A stretch of DNA of 64,000 nt, from the NCBI RefSeq assembly GCF_000215995.1, contig NC_015680.1, positions 558,001 to 622,000 of the forward strand, in the 5' to 3' direction. The position numbers and the translations under genes are program-made. Every line of letters starts with the position of its first letter. The first letter of the stretch is position 1. This DNA is from Pyrococcus yayanosii CH1. Its GTDB lineage: Archaea > Methanobacteriota_B > Thermococci > Thermococcales > Thermococcaceae. Below, one piece after another: positions 37,150-46,409 of this stretch. The notes below the pieces were generated by a model. The model had not been told where the DNA came from. It made no database searches and saw nothing but the letters and a program-made list of their open reading frames with translations.

Positions 37150-37930
37150 CAACTGTTGAATATGGCTTTGATGTTTAAAAATCATGCTTCTAAGCCTTTC
37201 TCTCGCATCCTCAAGGCTTCTTGGAACGCCGAGCCCTAACCTCAAGAAGATCTCCACGAGCGGAGGAACCGACAGGTTGTGGCTTCTCAAGAGCTCGATA
37301 TTCCCTAAGATCTCCTCGGGGGTGCCAATTTTGACTATTATCCCCCATCCATCGGTGCAATCCTATCGCAAAGCATTAGGTACTCGGCCTCATGGGATGC
37401 GAGGATTACGGTTTTGCCCTCTGTCCTTAGCTCCCTGATGATGTTCTCCACGAGAACCTTTCCCCCAAAGTCAAGGTTTGCAAAGGGCTCGTCGAAGACT
37501 ATAACCTCGGGCCCCATGGCGAGGACGGTCGCTATCGCCACCCGCTTCTTCTCACCAAAGCTGAGCTCCCTAGTTTCCCTGTCTGCATGGATCTCCATGC
37601 CCACCTTTCTCAAGGCCCAGAGAACCCGCTCCCTGAGCTCTTCTCCCCGGAGGCCGAGGTTGTAGGGACCAAGGGCCACGTCCTCAAAAACTGTTGGTAT
37701 GCCAACCTTCCTCCTAACTTCTTTCGGGTTTTCGCTGGATTGAGGCCTTCCACGAGAACCTCTCCCCTCTTCGGCTTTAGTATTCCGTTCAGGTGAAAGA
37801 GGAGCGTGCTCTTCCCTGCCCCATTGGGTCCGAGAAATCCGAACACCTCTCCTCGCTCTATCTTGAGGCTCACACCCCTGAGAACTTCCCTTCCACCGTA
37901 GGAGAAGTGAACGTTCCTGAGCTCTATCAT
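37150..37930 (-). pseudogene. cbiO: Broken cobalt/nickel ABC ATPase, CbiO-like
   Basis: Starts intact with MIELRNVHFSYGG and Walker [10 protein letters not shown]. The frame shifts near 37723; the next frame continues EVRRKVGIPTVFEDVALGPYN. The Q-loop (normally FQNPDDQ between VGI and PT) is absent, near 37700. The signature LSFGEKKR and Walker B VIVFDEP follow, then a second shift at a G run near 37347. The C-terminal part (VKIGTPEEILGN...RSMIFKH) is in another frame with its stop lost. Not functional as read. Confidence 0.8.
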
Positions 37931-38591
37931 AGGAGCAGTCCCCCCAAGGTGAGGGCAGTAAGGAGCAAAATAGAGTATGGCCCCTTCATCAACCTTCGGG
38001 AACTCACCGAAGCCCCTAGAGAGCATAGCCCAATAAACTCTTTCACTTCTCATGTACGCCCTCACGAAGACTTCACCGATAAGGGCACCGAGCTTCCGGT
38101 AATATTCCAGCCGGCCGATTCCGAAAGCCCTTGAGTCAAGGGCCCGCTTCATCCTCATGGCCTCCCCGATGAAGACGTCGAGATAGCGGTATGTGAAAGC
38201 CAATGTGAGCGTTATAATATTGGAGAATTTCAGGGCCTCCATTTCGGCGAGTATTCTCGAAAAGCCCACCGAGTTAACGATGACGACCGTGGCTCCCGAT
38301 GAGAGGAATGCCTTGCCGAGCAGGAGCAGGAATGAACGCACGCCCTCGTGGGTTATTGGCCCAAGCGGGGTGTTGACTATTGGCCTTCCGGGGTTAAAGA
38401 GCGTCAGAGAAAAGACCAACCCCTCAAATCCTAGGAGAAAGCCGAGGTGAAGTAAAGTCCCCTTCTTGGGCCTCATCATAGGCAAGGACTAATCCGAATA
38501 GCAGGGTAAAGTATGCCAGCTCGGCGAGGCTCTTTCTCGTGACGACGCTGATGGCGTAAATAAAGATGAAGGGGAGGTACACCTTAGGCAC
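37929..38591 (-). pseudogene. cbiQ: Broken energy-coupling permease, CbiQ-like
   Basis: The start region (MPKVYLPFIFIYAIS, GTG 38591 or GTG 38582) is in one frame to about 38480, where the frame shifts into MMRPKKGTLLHLGFLL. The main body carries the CbiQ helices and the ALDSRAFG coupling motif. Near 37987 another shift is needed to reach the natural end GPYSILLLTALTLGG, whose stop overlaps the cbiO start. Two frameshifts make it non-functional. Confidence 0.78.
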
Positions 38592-38831
38592 CCTTCGCGA
38601 GCTTTCCGATGCCATAGCCGACGGCGAAAGTCAGGAGAATTCCGAGCAAACCCATCGCGAAGCCCTGTCCCCATGTTTCTCCGTAGTCGAGTGGGGCGTG
38701 GTATATAGGACCCTCCTCGAGGCTAACCTTCTCCATCGTAGCCTCAAGCCATCAGGGTTGCTCGATGCTAAGGGGAGGACGACCGCCAGGATGATCACAA
38801 TTATGAGGATGCCCTTTGCGATCGCCTTCAT
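38584..38831 (-). pseudogene. Broken PDGLE-domain (CbiN-like) subunit
   Basis: A small membrane subunit: first helix ILIIVIILAVVLPLASS, then PDGL, where one base is missing near 38746. The other frame continues EATMEKVSLEEGPIYHAP and a second helix FAMGLLGILLTFAVGYG to a stop at 38584. The ATG overlaps the cbiM stop. One frameshift separates the two helices. Confidence 0.78.
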
Positions 38832-39443
38832 GCCGGCACCCCCTTAACCTCGGGAAGCTTCATTCTAATGGCTTGGGCAATTAGCACGGTCAGGATCGCC
38901 TCACCGATGCCTCTCACTGCGTGGTATCCCGTCATCAGCGTAAGAACCTTAAGGAAGGGCACGCTCTTGCTTACTCCGATTTCTATGGATGCCATCACCG
39001 CCCCGAGAACTACGGAGGTCCATGCTGCAATACCCATTGCGAAGGCCTCATTGATGCCCCTGAGCCTGCTGTAGATAGCGTAGCCGATAAACGCCCCAAT
39101 TAGTCCCATATTGAGGATATTAGCCCCGAGGGCAGTTATCCCGCCGTCGCCGAAGAGCAGGGTCTGGATGAGCAAGACCGCCGTCATTACGATCACGGCC
39201 GCGTATGGACCAAGGAGCACCGCCACGAGCGTCGCGCCGAGGAGGTGTCCGCTAACGCCTCCGATTATCGGAAAGTTGACCATCTGGGCCGCGAAGACTC
39301 CGGCGGCAAAAAGACCGAGGAGCGATATCTTTTCCTCCGGAAGATCCCTGAGCTTCCTGAGAGAGTAGAGTATCCCAAGGATTGCTATCCCGTAAGTGGC
39401 GACTATAGTGGGAGCGCTAAGTAGGCCATCCGGTTATGTGCAC
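38828..39443 (-). pseudogene. cbiM: Broken cobalt/nickel substrate-capture protein, CbiM-like
   Basis: CbiM normally begins MHIPDG, whose His2 coordinates the metal. Here GTG-CAC-ATA at 39443 is followed by one extra A, throwing the frame off. The downstream frame reads PDGLLSAPTIVATYG...FAAQMVNFPIIGG and is intact to 38828, with typical CbiM helices (GGDGGITALGANILNMG). A GGGGGGATT binding site precedes the original start. Without a start in the right frame, at best a truncated form from ATG 39283 could be made, lacking the metal-binding N-terminus. Confidence 0.8.
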
Positions 39444-39566
39444 GTTAATCCCCCCTTGGTGTTATCATTTCCCAAAATAGTAGCATGAAATAAAAGCGTT
39501 TTCATAAGAGAGTGTTACTAACCAAAGGTTTGAGCATCTATGCCAGTTCTTGGCCATTGACGTCGG

Positions 39567-39583
39567 GGAAACCTTATAAAAAC
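39567..39583 (+). promoter_or_regulatory. BRE/TATA box for acdA
   Basis: GGAAACCTTATAAAAAC is centred about 37 bases before the acdA ATG, with GGGGTGCGG as the binding site in the leader. Confidence 0.7.
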
Positions 39584-39612
39584 TTTTATGAACGTAAAAA
39601 GGGGGTGCGGAG

Positions 39613-40980
39613 ATGCTAGACTACTTTTTTAAGCCGAGGAGTGTCGCGGTCATAGGAGCCTCTAATGATCCCAAGAAGCTCGGTTATGAGGTTTTCAAGA
39701 ATCTCCAGAAATACGGGGGCAATGTTTATCCTGTCAACGTCAAGGAGGAGAAAGTTCAGGGAGTTAAAGCGTATAAGAGCGTCAAGGATATCCCGGGCGA
39801 CGTTGACCTGGCGATAATCATTGTTCCCAAGAAGTTCGTCAAGCAGACCCTCATCGAGTGTGGAGAGAAGGGGGTCAAGGGTGTCGTCATAATAACGGCG
39901 GGCTTCGGCGAGACCGGCGCCGAAGGAAAGAGGGAAGAGCGTGAGCTTGTTGAAATCGCCCATAGCTACGGCATGCGCATCATCGGGCCTAACTGTGTCG
40001 GCATAATGAATACCCACAACGACCTCAACGCCACCTTTATAATGGACGCCAAGAAGGGAAGCATAGCCTTCATAAGCCAGAGCGGAGCCCTTGGGGCCGG
40101 GATAGTTTACAAGACCGTGAAGGAGGGCATAGGGTTCTCCAAGTTCATAAGCATAGGCAACATGGCCGACCTGGACTTCGCGGAGCTGATGGAATACTTA
40201 GCGGACACCGAGGAGGATAAGGCGATGGCACTCTACATCGAGGGTCTAAGGGATGGCAGGAAGTTCATGGAGGTCGCTAAGAGGGTTACGAAGAAGAAGC
40301 CCGTCATCGTTCTCAAGGCTGGGAAGAGCGAGAGCGGGGCGAGGGCGGCTTCTTCGCACACGGGTTCCCTCGCTGGAAGCTACAGAATATACGAGGCGGC
40401 GTTCAAGCAGAGCGGTGTTATAGTTGCCGAGACAATAGATGAGATGCTCAGCATGGCGAGGGCTTTTACCCAGCCACTCCCAAGGGGTAGGAGCGTTGCG
40501 ATAATGACCAATGCTGGCGGCCCTGGAGTCCTCACGGCGGACGAGATTGACAAGAGGGGGCTTAAGCTGGCTAACCTGGAGGAGAAGACCATAGAGGAGC
40601 TTCGCTCCTTCCTGCCGCCGATGGCGGCTGTTAAGAATCCTGTGGACATGATAGCTTCGGCGAGAGGTGAGGACTACTACAGAACGGCGAAGCTCCTGCT
40701 CAGCGATGCTAACGTGGACATGCTCATAGCCATATGCGTCGTGCCGACCTTCGCCGGTATGAGTCCCACGGAGCACGCTGAGGGGGTTATAAGGGCAGTT
40801 GAGGAAGTGAACAATGGCAAACCAGTTCTGGCCCTCTTCATGGCCGGCCGGGTAAGCGAACCCGCCAAGGAGCTCCTTGAGAGGTATGGCATCCCAACCT
40901 ACGAGAGGCCCGAGGATGTCGCGGCCGGCGCCCACGCTCTCGTAAGGCAGGCCGAGAACGTGGGGCTTCTGGAGAAGTGA
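39613..40980 (+). CDS. acdA: ADP-forming acyl-CoA synthetase, alpha subunit (isoform II type)
   Basis: A 455-residue subunit that converts acyl-CoA, ADP and phosphate to acid, ATP and CoA, the main substrate-level phosphorylation step of Thermococcales. CoA-binding domain with VIGASNDPKKLG near residue 14. The ligase domains follow, with ISQSGALG near 153 and the phospho-histidine in SSHTGSLAG near 255. Adjacent iorAB suggests the isoform that uses aryl-acyl-CoAs. The beta subunit gene is not in this window. Confidence 0.93.
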   Translation: MLDYFFKPRSVAVIGASNDPKKLGYEVFKNLQKYGGNVYPVNVKEEKVQGVKAYKSVKDIPGDVDLAIIIVPKKFVKQTLIECGEKGVKGVVIITAGFGETGAEGKREERELVEIAHSYGMRIIGPNCVGIMNTHNDLNATFIMDAKKGSIAFISQSGALGAGIVYKTVKEGIGFSKFISIGNMADLDFAELMEYLADTEEDKAMALYIEGLRDGRKFMEVAKRVTKKKPVIVLKAGKSESGARAASSHTGSLAGSYRIYEAAFKQSGVIVAETIDEMLSMARAFTQPLPRGRSVAIMTNAGGPGVLTADEIDKRGLKLANLEEKTIEELRSFLPPMAAVKNPVDMIASARGEDYYRTAKLLLSDANVDMLIAICVVPTFAGMSPTEHAEGVIRAVEEVNNGKPVLALFMAGRVSEPAKELLERYGIPTYERPEDVAAGAHALVRQAENVGLLEK

Positions 40981-41031
40981 ATTTTTGGCCTTTGATATTC
41001 AAATTTCACCAAAGGCTTGGGAGGTGTGTGA

Positions 41032-42966
41032 ATGGCGAAGGTGACGGATATAGTCCTCTGGGATAAGCCCGGGGAGAGGGTTCTCCTCCTCGGGAACCAG
41101 GCGATAGCAAGGGGAGCCCTCGAGGCCAATATAGCCGTCTTCGCCGCCTATCCTGGAACCCCGAGCTCAGAGCTAACCGACACAATGGCGGCCGTCGCCA
41201 AGAGGGCCGGCGTTTACATGGAGTACTCCACAAACGAGAAGATCGCCTTTGAAACTGCCTTAAGTGCCTCTTGGGCTGGCCTCAGGGCTATGACAGCGAT
41301 GAAGCATGTTGGACTGAACGTTGCGATGGACAGCTTCATGACGGTCTCTTACATGGGCGTCAACGGTGGCCTCGTCGTTATGGTTGCGGATGACCCGAGC
41401 ATGTGGAGCAGCCAGAACGAGCAGGATACGAGAGCGATAGGCAAGTTCGCCAACGTGCCAGTTCTTGAGCCCGCGAGCGTTCAAGAGGCAAAGGACATGA
41501 CGAAGTACGCCTTTGAGCTTAGTGAGAAATTTGGCCAAATGGTCATCCTCAGGACGACGACGAGGACCTCCCACATGCGCGGCGATGTAGTACTGGGAGA
41601 GCTTCCCGAGGAAATAAAGCTCGGAAAGAGGAAGTTTGGCGACTTCAAGAAGGATCCGGAGCGTTACGTTGACATTCCAGCCTTCCAGAGGAAGAAGCAC
41701 GCCTGGTTGCTCGAGACGATAGAAAAGATAAGGAAGGAGCTCGAGAATGCTCCCTTCAACCGCATAGAGGGGGACGGGAAGGTCGGAATAATAGCGCCGG
41801 GCCTTGCCTATGCCTACGTAAAGGAGGCCCTTGCCTGGCTCGGCGTCAAGAACGTCAGGATACTCAAGCTTGGCTCCCCGTTCCCGGTCCCATACGGCCT
41901 GCTTGAAAAGTTCTTCGACGGCCTTGAGAAGGTGCTCATCGTCGAGGAGCTGGAGCCCGTCGTGGAGGAGCAGGTGAAAGTCTGGGCCTTTGACAACGGC
42001 GTGGACATACCTATTCACGGCAAGGACCTCGTTCCCAGGGTCCACGAGATGACCACCAGGAGGGCCGTCGAGGCGATAGCAAAGTTTTCTCACCTTAAGA
42101 CGCCGGTGAACTTTGCCGAGATAGACGAGAGGTATAAGAAAGTCCAGGAGATAGTCCCACCGAGACCGCCTTCCCTGTGCCCAGCCTGTCCGCACAGGAA
42201 CACCTTCTACGCCATAAAGAAGGCCGCAACCCCGAGGGCAATATTCCCGAGCGACATCGGCTGTTACACGCTCGGTGTGCTCCCGCCGCTCAAGACGGTT
42301 GACACGACAATCGCAATGGGCGGTTCGGTGGGCGTTGCTCACGGCCTGAGCGTGGCCCTCAACGGCGCCGTAAGCGAGGAGCAGAGGGCCGAAAAGAAGA
42401 AGGTAATCGTCGCGACGATAGGTGACTCAACGTTCTTCCACACAGGACTGCCGGCGTTGGCCAACGCCATCTACAACCGCTCCAACGTCGTCATAGTAGT
42501 ACTTGACAACCTCGTTACGGCGATGACCGGTGACCAGCCGAACCCGGGAACCGGTGAGACCCCACACGGGCCGGGCAAGAGGATACTCATAGAGGAGGTC
42601 GCCAAGGCGATGGGTGCGGACTTTGTAGAGGTCGTTGACCCATACGACATAAAGGCTACCTACGAGACCATAAAGAAGGCCCTTGAAGTTGAGGGCGTCA
42701 GCGTCGTCGTCGCGAGGCAGATGTGTGCCCTCCACAGGATAGGCCAGATGAGGCGCAAGGGCGAAAAGTGGCCCATCTACCAGGTCGTCGAGGAGAAGTG
42801 CACCGGCTGTAAGGTCTGTATCAATGCCTACGGCTGTCCGGCCATCTACTGGGACGCCGAGAAGAAGAAGGCGAGGGTTGATCCGCTCATGTGCTGGGGT
42901 TGTGGCGGATGTGCTCAGGTATGTCCCTTCGATGCCTTCGAGCCCGTGAAGGAGGGAGGAGCATGA
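41032..42966 (+). CDS. iorA: Indolepyruvate:ferredoxin oxidoreductase, alpha subunit
   Basis: A 644-residue large subunit that oxidises aryl pyruvates from Trp, Tyr and Phe to aryl-acetyl-CoAs. [10 protein letters not shown] near residue 39 is in the pyrimidine domain. [10 protein letters not shown] near 385 and the [13 protein letters not shown] segment near 465 belong to the TPP site. Two [4Fe-4S] motifs at the C-terminus are CTGCKVC...CP and [25 protein letters not shown] fixes the ATG. Overlaps iorB by four bases. Confidence 0.96.
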   Translation: MAKVTDIVLWDKPGERVLLLGNQAIARGALEANIAVFAAYPGTPSSELTDTMAAVAKRAGVYMEYSTNEKIAFETALSASWAGLRAMTAMKHVGLNVAMDSFMTVSYMGVNGGLVVMVADDPSMWSSQNEQDTRAIGKFANVPVLEPASVQEAKDMTKYAFELSEKFGQMVILRTTTRTSHMRGDVVLGELPEEIKLGKRKFGDFKKDPERYVDIPAFQRKKHAWLLETIEKIRKELENAPFNRIEGDGKVGIIAPGLAYAYVKEALAWLGVKNVRILKLGSPFPVPYGLLEKFFDGLEKVLIVEELEPVVEEQVKVWAFDNGVDIPIHGKDLVPRVHEMTTRRAVEAIAKFSHLKTPVNFAEIDERYKKVQEIVPPRPPSLCPACPHRNTFYAIKKAATPRAIFPSDIGCYTLGVLPPLKTVDTTIAMGGSVGVAHGLSVALNGAVSEEQRAEKKKVIVATIGDSTFFHTGLPALANAIYNRSNVVIVVLDNLVTAMTGDQPNPGTGETPHGPGKRILIEEVAKAMGADFVEVVDPYDIKATYETIKKALEVEGVSVVVARQMCALHRIGQMRRKGEKWPIYQVVEEKCTGCKVCINAYGCPAIYWDAEKKKARVDPLMCWGCGGCAQVCPFDAFEPVKEGGA

Positions 42967-43571
42967 GGGAGTATAACATCGTCATCACGGGCGTTGGAGG
43001 CCAAGGAGTGCTTACCGCCGCTAACATTCTTGGCTGGGCTGCCTTAAGGGCTGGTTATAAGGTTAGGGTTGGAGAGGTTCATGGGATGAGCCAGCGCTTT
43101 GGTAGCGTCATCGCCTATGTTCGCTTCGGCGAGGACGTTTACGGCGCTATGGTGCCCGAGGGAAAGGGCGACGTTATCCTCAGCTTCGAACCCGTTGAAG
43201 CTTTGCGCTACATCAACTACCTCAAGAAAGGAGGATTAGTTTTCACGAACGCGAGACCAATTCCACCAGTTCAGGTCTCAATGGGCTTGGCAAAATACCC
43301 CAGCCTCGATGAGATTAGGAGGATAGTCGAGGAGGATTTTGGCGGCAGGTTCCTGGCATTCGATGCCGAGGCCTTGGCGATTAAGGCAGGCAACGTCATC
43401 ACCACGAACGTCGTGTTGATAGGAGCTTTAACGCAAACGCCGGGCTTCCCCCTCTCGGCCGACCACGTCAAGGAAGTCATCAAGGTCAGCGTGCCCCCGA
43501 AGGCGGTCGAAGTCAATATGAAGGCCTTTGACCTCGGTGTCCAGGCCGCTAGGGAGATGCTGGGGCTTTGA
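42963..43571 (+). CDS. iorB: Indolepyruvate:ferredoxin oxidoreductase, beta subunit
   Basis: A 202-residue subunit beginning [17 protein letters not shown], the glycine-rich motif shared with Por[17 protein letters not shown] near residue 42 is also diagnostic. The ATG at 42963 overlaps the iorA stop (ATGA), so subunits are made in step; the longer frame lies within iorA. Together with AcdA it completes aromatic amino acid fermentation. Confidence 0.95.
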   Translation: MREYNIVITGVGGQGVLTAANILGWAALRAGYKVRVGEVHGMSQRFGSVIAYVRFGEDVYGAMVPEGKGDVILSFEPVEALRYINYLKKGGLVFTNARPIPPVQVSMGLAKYPSLDEIRRIVEEDFGGRFLAFDAEALAIKAGNVITTNVVLIGALTQTPGFPLSADHVKEVIKVSVPPKAVEVNMKAFDLGVQAAREMLGL

Positions 43572-43611
43572 CTTTTCTTTTTCTCCAAAAAGTTCATTGA
43601 AATAAATCTGT

Positions 43612-44055
43612 TTAACCTTTCCTATCCCCCTCAATGGTTATGTCATCAAGAATGCACTCGCTGATCCTTAACCTGTTCCTCGAGTCCAAGAAGAGCGTGA
43701 AGTCCCTCTTTACAAGCCTGTTCTCAACGGGAGCATGCTCTACGAGGAAAGTTATTATCTCGGCCGTGCTGTATGGAACTTTTATTCCCATTTCGTCTGC
43801 CTTCCTAAAGAGCTTCTCGGGCACCTCAAACACGTCCTCCCCCTTCTTGACCTCGACCCTAATCTTAGAGTTTATCTGCTCCCAGAGTAGGAGGGTGTTT
43901 CTGGCCTTCTCTATTTTTTCGAGAGCCTTCTTTTCAAGGATGCTGACGTTTGCCCTACTAGTACCAAGCATCTCGGCTATCTCGCTCTGTCTAAGCCCTT
44001 TAGCCCTAAGAACAAGGACCTTAATCTGTTGGTCCGTGAGGAAGGTCTTCACCAT
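43612..44055 (-). CDS. Tfx-family DNA-binding protein
   Basis: A 147-residue regulator with an N-terminal helix-turn-helix (LTDQQIKVLVLRAKG, then LGTSRANVSILEKKA) and a Tfx-type C-terminal domain. Tfx in methanogens activates the fmdECB operon. Here it converges on iorAB, so it might regulate fermentation genes, but no target is proved. ATG 44055 follows GGTG; GTG 44061 would add two residues. Confidence 0.85.
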   Translation of the reverse strand: MVKTFLTDQQIKVLVLRAKGLRQSEIAEMLGTSRANVSILEKKALEKIEKARNTLLLWEQINSKIRVEVKKGEDVFEVPEKLFRKADEMGIKVPYSTAEIITFLVEHAPVENRLVKRDFTLFLDSRNRLRISECILDDITIEGDRKG

Positions 44056-44094
44056 AAACACCCTAACTTAATCCTTTGCATAAGTTAAAAAACC

Positions 44095-44154
44095 TTAGTG
44101 GTGCTCGGTCATCGCAGGCTTCCTCATGGATTCGGGGACGCCACCCCTCATCAT
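44095..44154 (-). CDS. Possible 19-residue peptide beside tRNA-Arg
   Basis: A short frame MMRGGVPESMRKPAMTEHH with codon choice like real genes, preceded by GGGTG and followed at once by a T-run terminator (TTTTTT). The frame is open upstream to the tRNA-Arg 3' end (LCSLFLGA before the first Met). It could be a microprotein, or the tail of a gene left after integration at the tRNA. Weakly supported. Confidence 0.3.
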   Translation of the reverse strand: MMRGGVPESMRKPAMTEHH

Positions 44155-44184
44155 CGCACCCAAGAAGAGCGAACAGAGTTTTGG

Positions 44185-44259
44185 CGGACCGGCGGGGATT
44201 TGAACCCCGGACCTGCGGCTTAGGAGGCCGCCGCCCTGTCCTGGCTAGGCTACCGGTCC
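44185..44259 (-). tRNA. tRNA-Arg (anticodon CCT)
   Basis: A 75-base class I tRNA. Acceptor GGACCGG pairs with CCGGTCC; anticodon stem GCGGC/GCCGC encloses CTCCTAA, anticodon CCT for AGG codons; T arm CGGGG-TTCAAAT-CCCCG. Discriminator G, and CCA is encoded at 44182-44184. No intron. Confidence 0.97.
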
Positions 44260-44285
44260 ACGGCCCGGATATTGGTGGAGGGTGA

Positions 44286-44301
44286 GTATTTTTAAACTTT
44301 G
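44286..44301. promoter_or_regulatory. TATA element serving tRNA-Arg and thyX in opposite directions
   Basis: GTATTTTTAAACTTTG is centred about 34 bases from the tRNA 5' end on one side and 35 bases from the thyX ATG on the other. It reads as a TATA box on either strand, and no second candidate lies in the 68-base gap. Confidence 0.5.
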
Positions 44302-44327
44302 CGGTCTATAGCTCATCCGGTGATTCC

Positions 44328-45047
44328 ATGGTCGACGTCAGGCTCATCAACTACACCCCAAGGCCTCTCGAGACAATTACATGGGCGGCCCTGATAAGCT
44401 ATTGGGAGGAGTGGGAGAGCGAGGCCTTTGAAAGAATGAGCAGGGAAGACGTTGAACGGCACCTGCCGAGAATCCTTGGCTATGGCCACGAGAGCATCCT
44501 TGAGCATGCCGTCCTCACCTTTGCCATCGAGGGCTGTTCAAGGGTCTGCACGCACCAGTTGGTGAGGCACAGGATAGCGAGCTACACCCAGAGGAGCCAG
44601 AGGTACATCGTGGAGGACGGTGTTGATTTCGTTATTCCTGAGAGCGTTGGGAGAGCGGAGAGGGAGAAGCTGGGCAAGAAAGTGGAGGAGTTTCTGAAAC
44701 TGGCAGGGGAGCTGTATGAAGAGCTAATCAGGGCGGGAGTTCCGCAGGAGGACGCGAGATACATCCTCCCACAGGCAGTTAAGACTAAAATCGTCGTTAC
44801 CATGAACCTCAGGGAGCTGAAGCACTTCTTCGGCCTGAGGCTGTGCGAGAGAGCCCAGTGGGAGATTAGAGAGGTCGCATGGAAGATGCTGGAAGAGATA
44901 GCTAAGAGAGAGGAGCTGAGGCCAATAATAAGGTGGGCCAAGCTTGGGCCTCGGTGCATTCAGCTCGGCTACTGCCCAGAGGGTGAGCTCATGCCACCCG
45001 GCTGCTGGAAGAGGACGAAAGAGAAGTGGGAGAGGATGACGCGTTAG
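44328..45047 (+). CDS. thyX: FAD-dependent thymidylate synthase ThyX
   Basis: A 239-residue flavin-dependent enzyme making dTMP from dUMP. The ThyX motif RHRIASYTQRSQRY is near residues 83-96, GHESILEHAVLTF near 52 and the C-terminal RELKHFFGLR near 160. GGTGATTCC precedes the ATG. Converges with an MFS gene, overlapping by four bases. Confidence 0.96.
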   Translation: MVDVRLINYTPRPLETITWAALISYWEEWESEAFERMSREDVERHLPRILGYGHESILEHAVLTFAIEGCSRVCTHQLVRHRIASYTQRSQRYIVEDGVDFVIPESVGRAEREKLGKKVEEFLKLAGELYEELIRAGVPQEDARYILPQAVKTKIVVTMNLRELKHFFGLRLCERAQWEIREVAWKMLEEIAKREELRPIIRWAKLGPRCIQLGYCPEGELMPPGCWKRTKEKWERMTR

Positions 45048-46324
45048 GCGAGTTCCTTTCCCATGGTCTCCTCCCCTAGTGCCAGGACGTCTATGGCGCC
45101 GATTATAGACACGATTGCTATGACTAGAACCGCCAGGGCGACACCGCTGACTTCCATGATTTTTCCTGCAACTATGGGGGCCAGTCCCCCGCCTATCCTT
45201 GCCATCGCTCCAGCCCATCCTGTCCCAGTGCCCCTGATGGCAGTCGGATAAAGCTCCGGCGTGTAGGCGTATATCGCCCCCCAGGCACCGAGGTTGAAAA
45301 AGCTGAAGGCTACCGCGCTCGCGACTATTGCAGTTTCGTTTCCTGAGTTGGCCGCGAAGTAGAAGCCCACTCCAGCTATTCCAGAAAGCAGGAGGTAGTA
45401 GGAGAGGGTCTTCTTCCTCCCAATCCTCTCAAGCAGGTAAGCGGCGCTCCAGTAGCCGGGCAGTTGGGCTATGGCGGTGATTATGAAGTACTGAAAGCTC
45501 CTGAAGACGGTGATTCCCAGCGTTGCCGAGAGAAACCTAGGAAGCCATATGAAGAAGCCGTAGTAGGCGAAGGCTATGCTGAACCAGGCTATCGTGAGCA
45601 TGAGAGTCGTTTTACCATAGCGCCTCCAGAGGTCTCCGACCGAGGCTTTCCTTTCCCCTTTCGGGGCCTCAAGCTTAACGCTCACCCCGAGGGCTTTTCT
45701 GATGGTCTCCTCGGCTTCCTTAACGCGCCCCCTGATGAGCAGGTAGCGAGGCGATTCAGGCAGGGTTAGAAGAAGCGGCAAAATAAGTATCACCGCGCCG
45801 CCGAAGAGCAGTATGCCCCTCCAGTCGGCCTTTACGAGAATCGCAACTACGCCTATGATTACCGTGCCTATCGCCCAGAAGCTCTCAAGGACTGAAATCA
45901 TCGCGCCTCTCACGGATTTTGGCATGAACTCGGCGAAGTAGGAGCTTGCGACCGGCAGGGAGCCGCCCAGTCCAAGGCCGACGATGAAGCGCAGGATTAT
46001 GAGGGCGTCGAGGTTTCCGGCGAAGGAGCTGACTGTCGAGGCAAGGGAGAAGGTGGCAACTGCGAGGGTGAGCGTCTTCTTCCTTCCAATCCTGTCCGCG
46101 AGGTAGCCGAAGAGCCACGCGCCGAAGAGCATACCAAAGAGGGCCGCCGAACCGAGGGAGCCGAGCTTTGTAAGGCTCCCCTGGAAGGCCGGGTCGTTCT
46201 TGAGGAGCGCTATGACGAATCCGGCCGAGATGGTATTCACCGCTATAAACGCCCACACCGTTCCGAGGATGACCAAAAGCGTGTAGTGGAACTTATTCAA
46301 CCGGGAGTTTTCGATGGCCTCCAT
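45044..46324 (-). CDS. MFS transporter, sugar-porter-like
   Basis: A 426-residue, 12-helix major facilitator. Motif A GYLADRIGRKKT near residue 80 and its second-half counterpart LERIGRKKT near 305 are present, with PESPRYLLIRGR before the central loop as in sugar and organic-acid porters. ATG 46324 follows GGTGATGGGG. Substrate unknown. No regulator or enzyme gene is attached. Confidence 0.87.
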   Translation of the reverse strand: MEAIENSRLNKFHYTLLVILGTVWAFIAVNTISAGFVIALLKNDPAFQGSLTKLGSLGSAALFGMLFGAWLFGYLADRIGRKKTLTLAVATFSLASTVSSFAGNLDALIILRFIVGLGLGGSLPVASSYFAEFMPKSVRGAMISVLESFWAIGTVIIGVVAILVKADWRGILLFGGAVILILPLLLTLPESPRYLLIRGRVKEAEETIRKALGVSVKLEAPKGERKASVGDLWRRYGKTTLMLTIAWFSIAFAYYGFFIWLPRFLSATLGITVFRSFQYFIITAIAQLPGYWSAAYLLERIGRKKTLSYYLLLSGIAGVGFYFAANSGNETAIVASAVAFSFFNLGAWGAIYAYTPELYPTAIRGTGTGWAGAMARIGGGLAPIVAGKIMEVSGVALAVLVIAIVSIIGAIDVLALGEETMGKELA

Positions 46325-46409
46325 CCCCATCACCGTGACGGATTTTCTTTTGTTTGAAGGAGAAGTTAAGCATTCTCTTCCAGTAAGAAGGGATGGGAAA
46401 AGAGAAGAC

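Noticed and set aside
37150-39443. Sequencing error as the cause of the broken cbi operon
   Set aside because: Six or more breaks fall in one 2.3 kb operon plus a missing Q-loop, while most other genes are uninterrupted; error cannot be fully excluded without reads.
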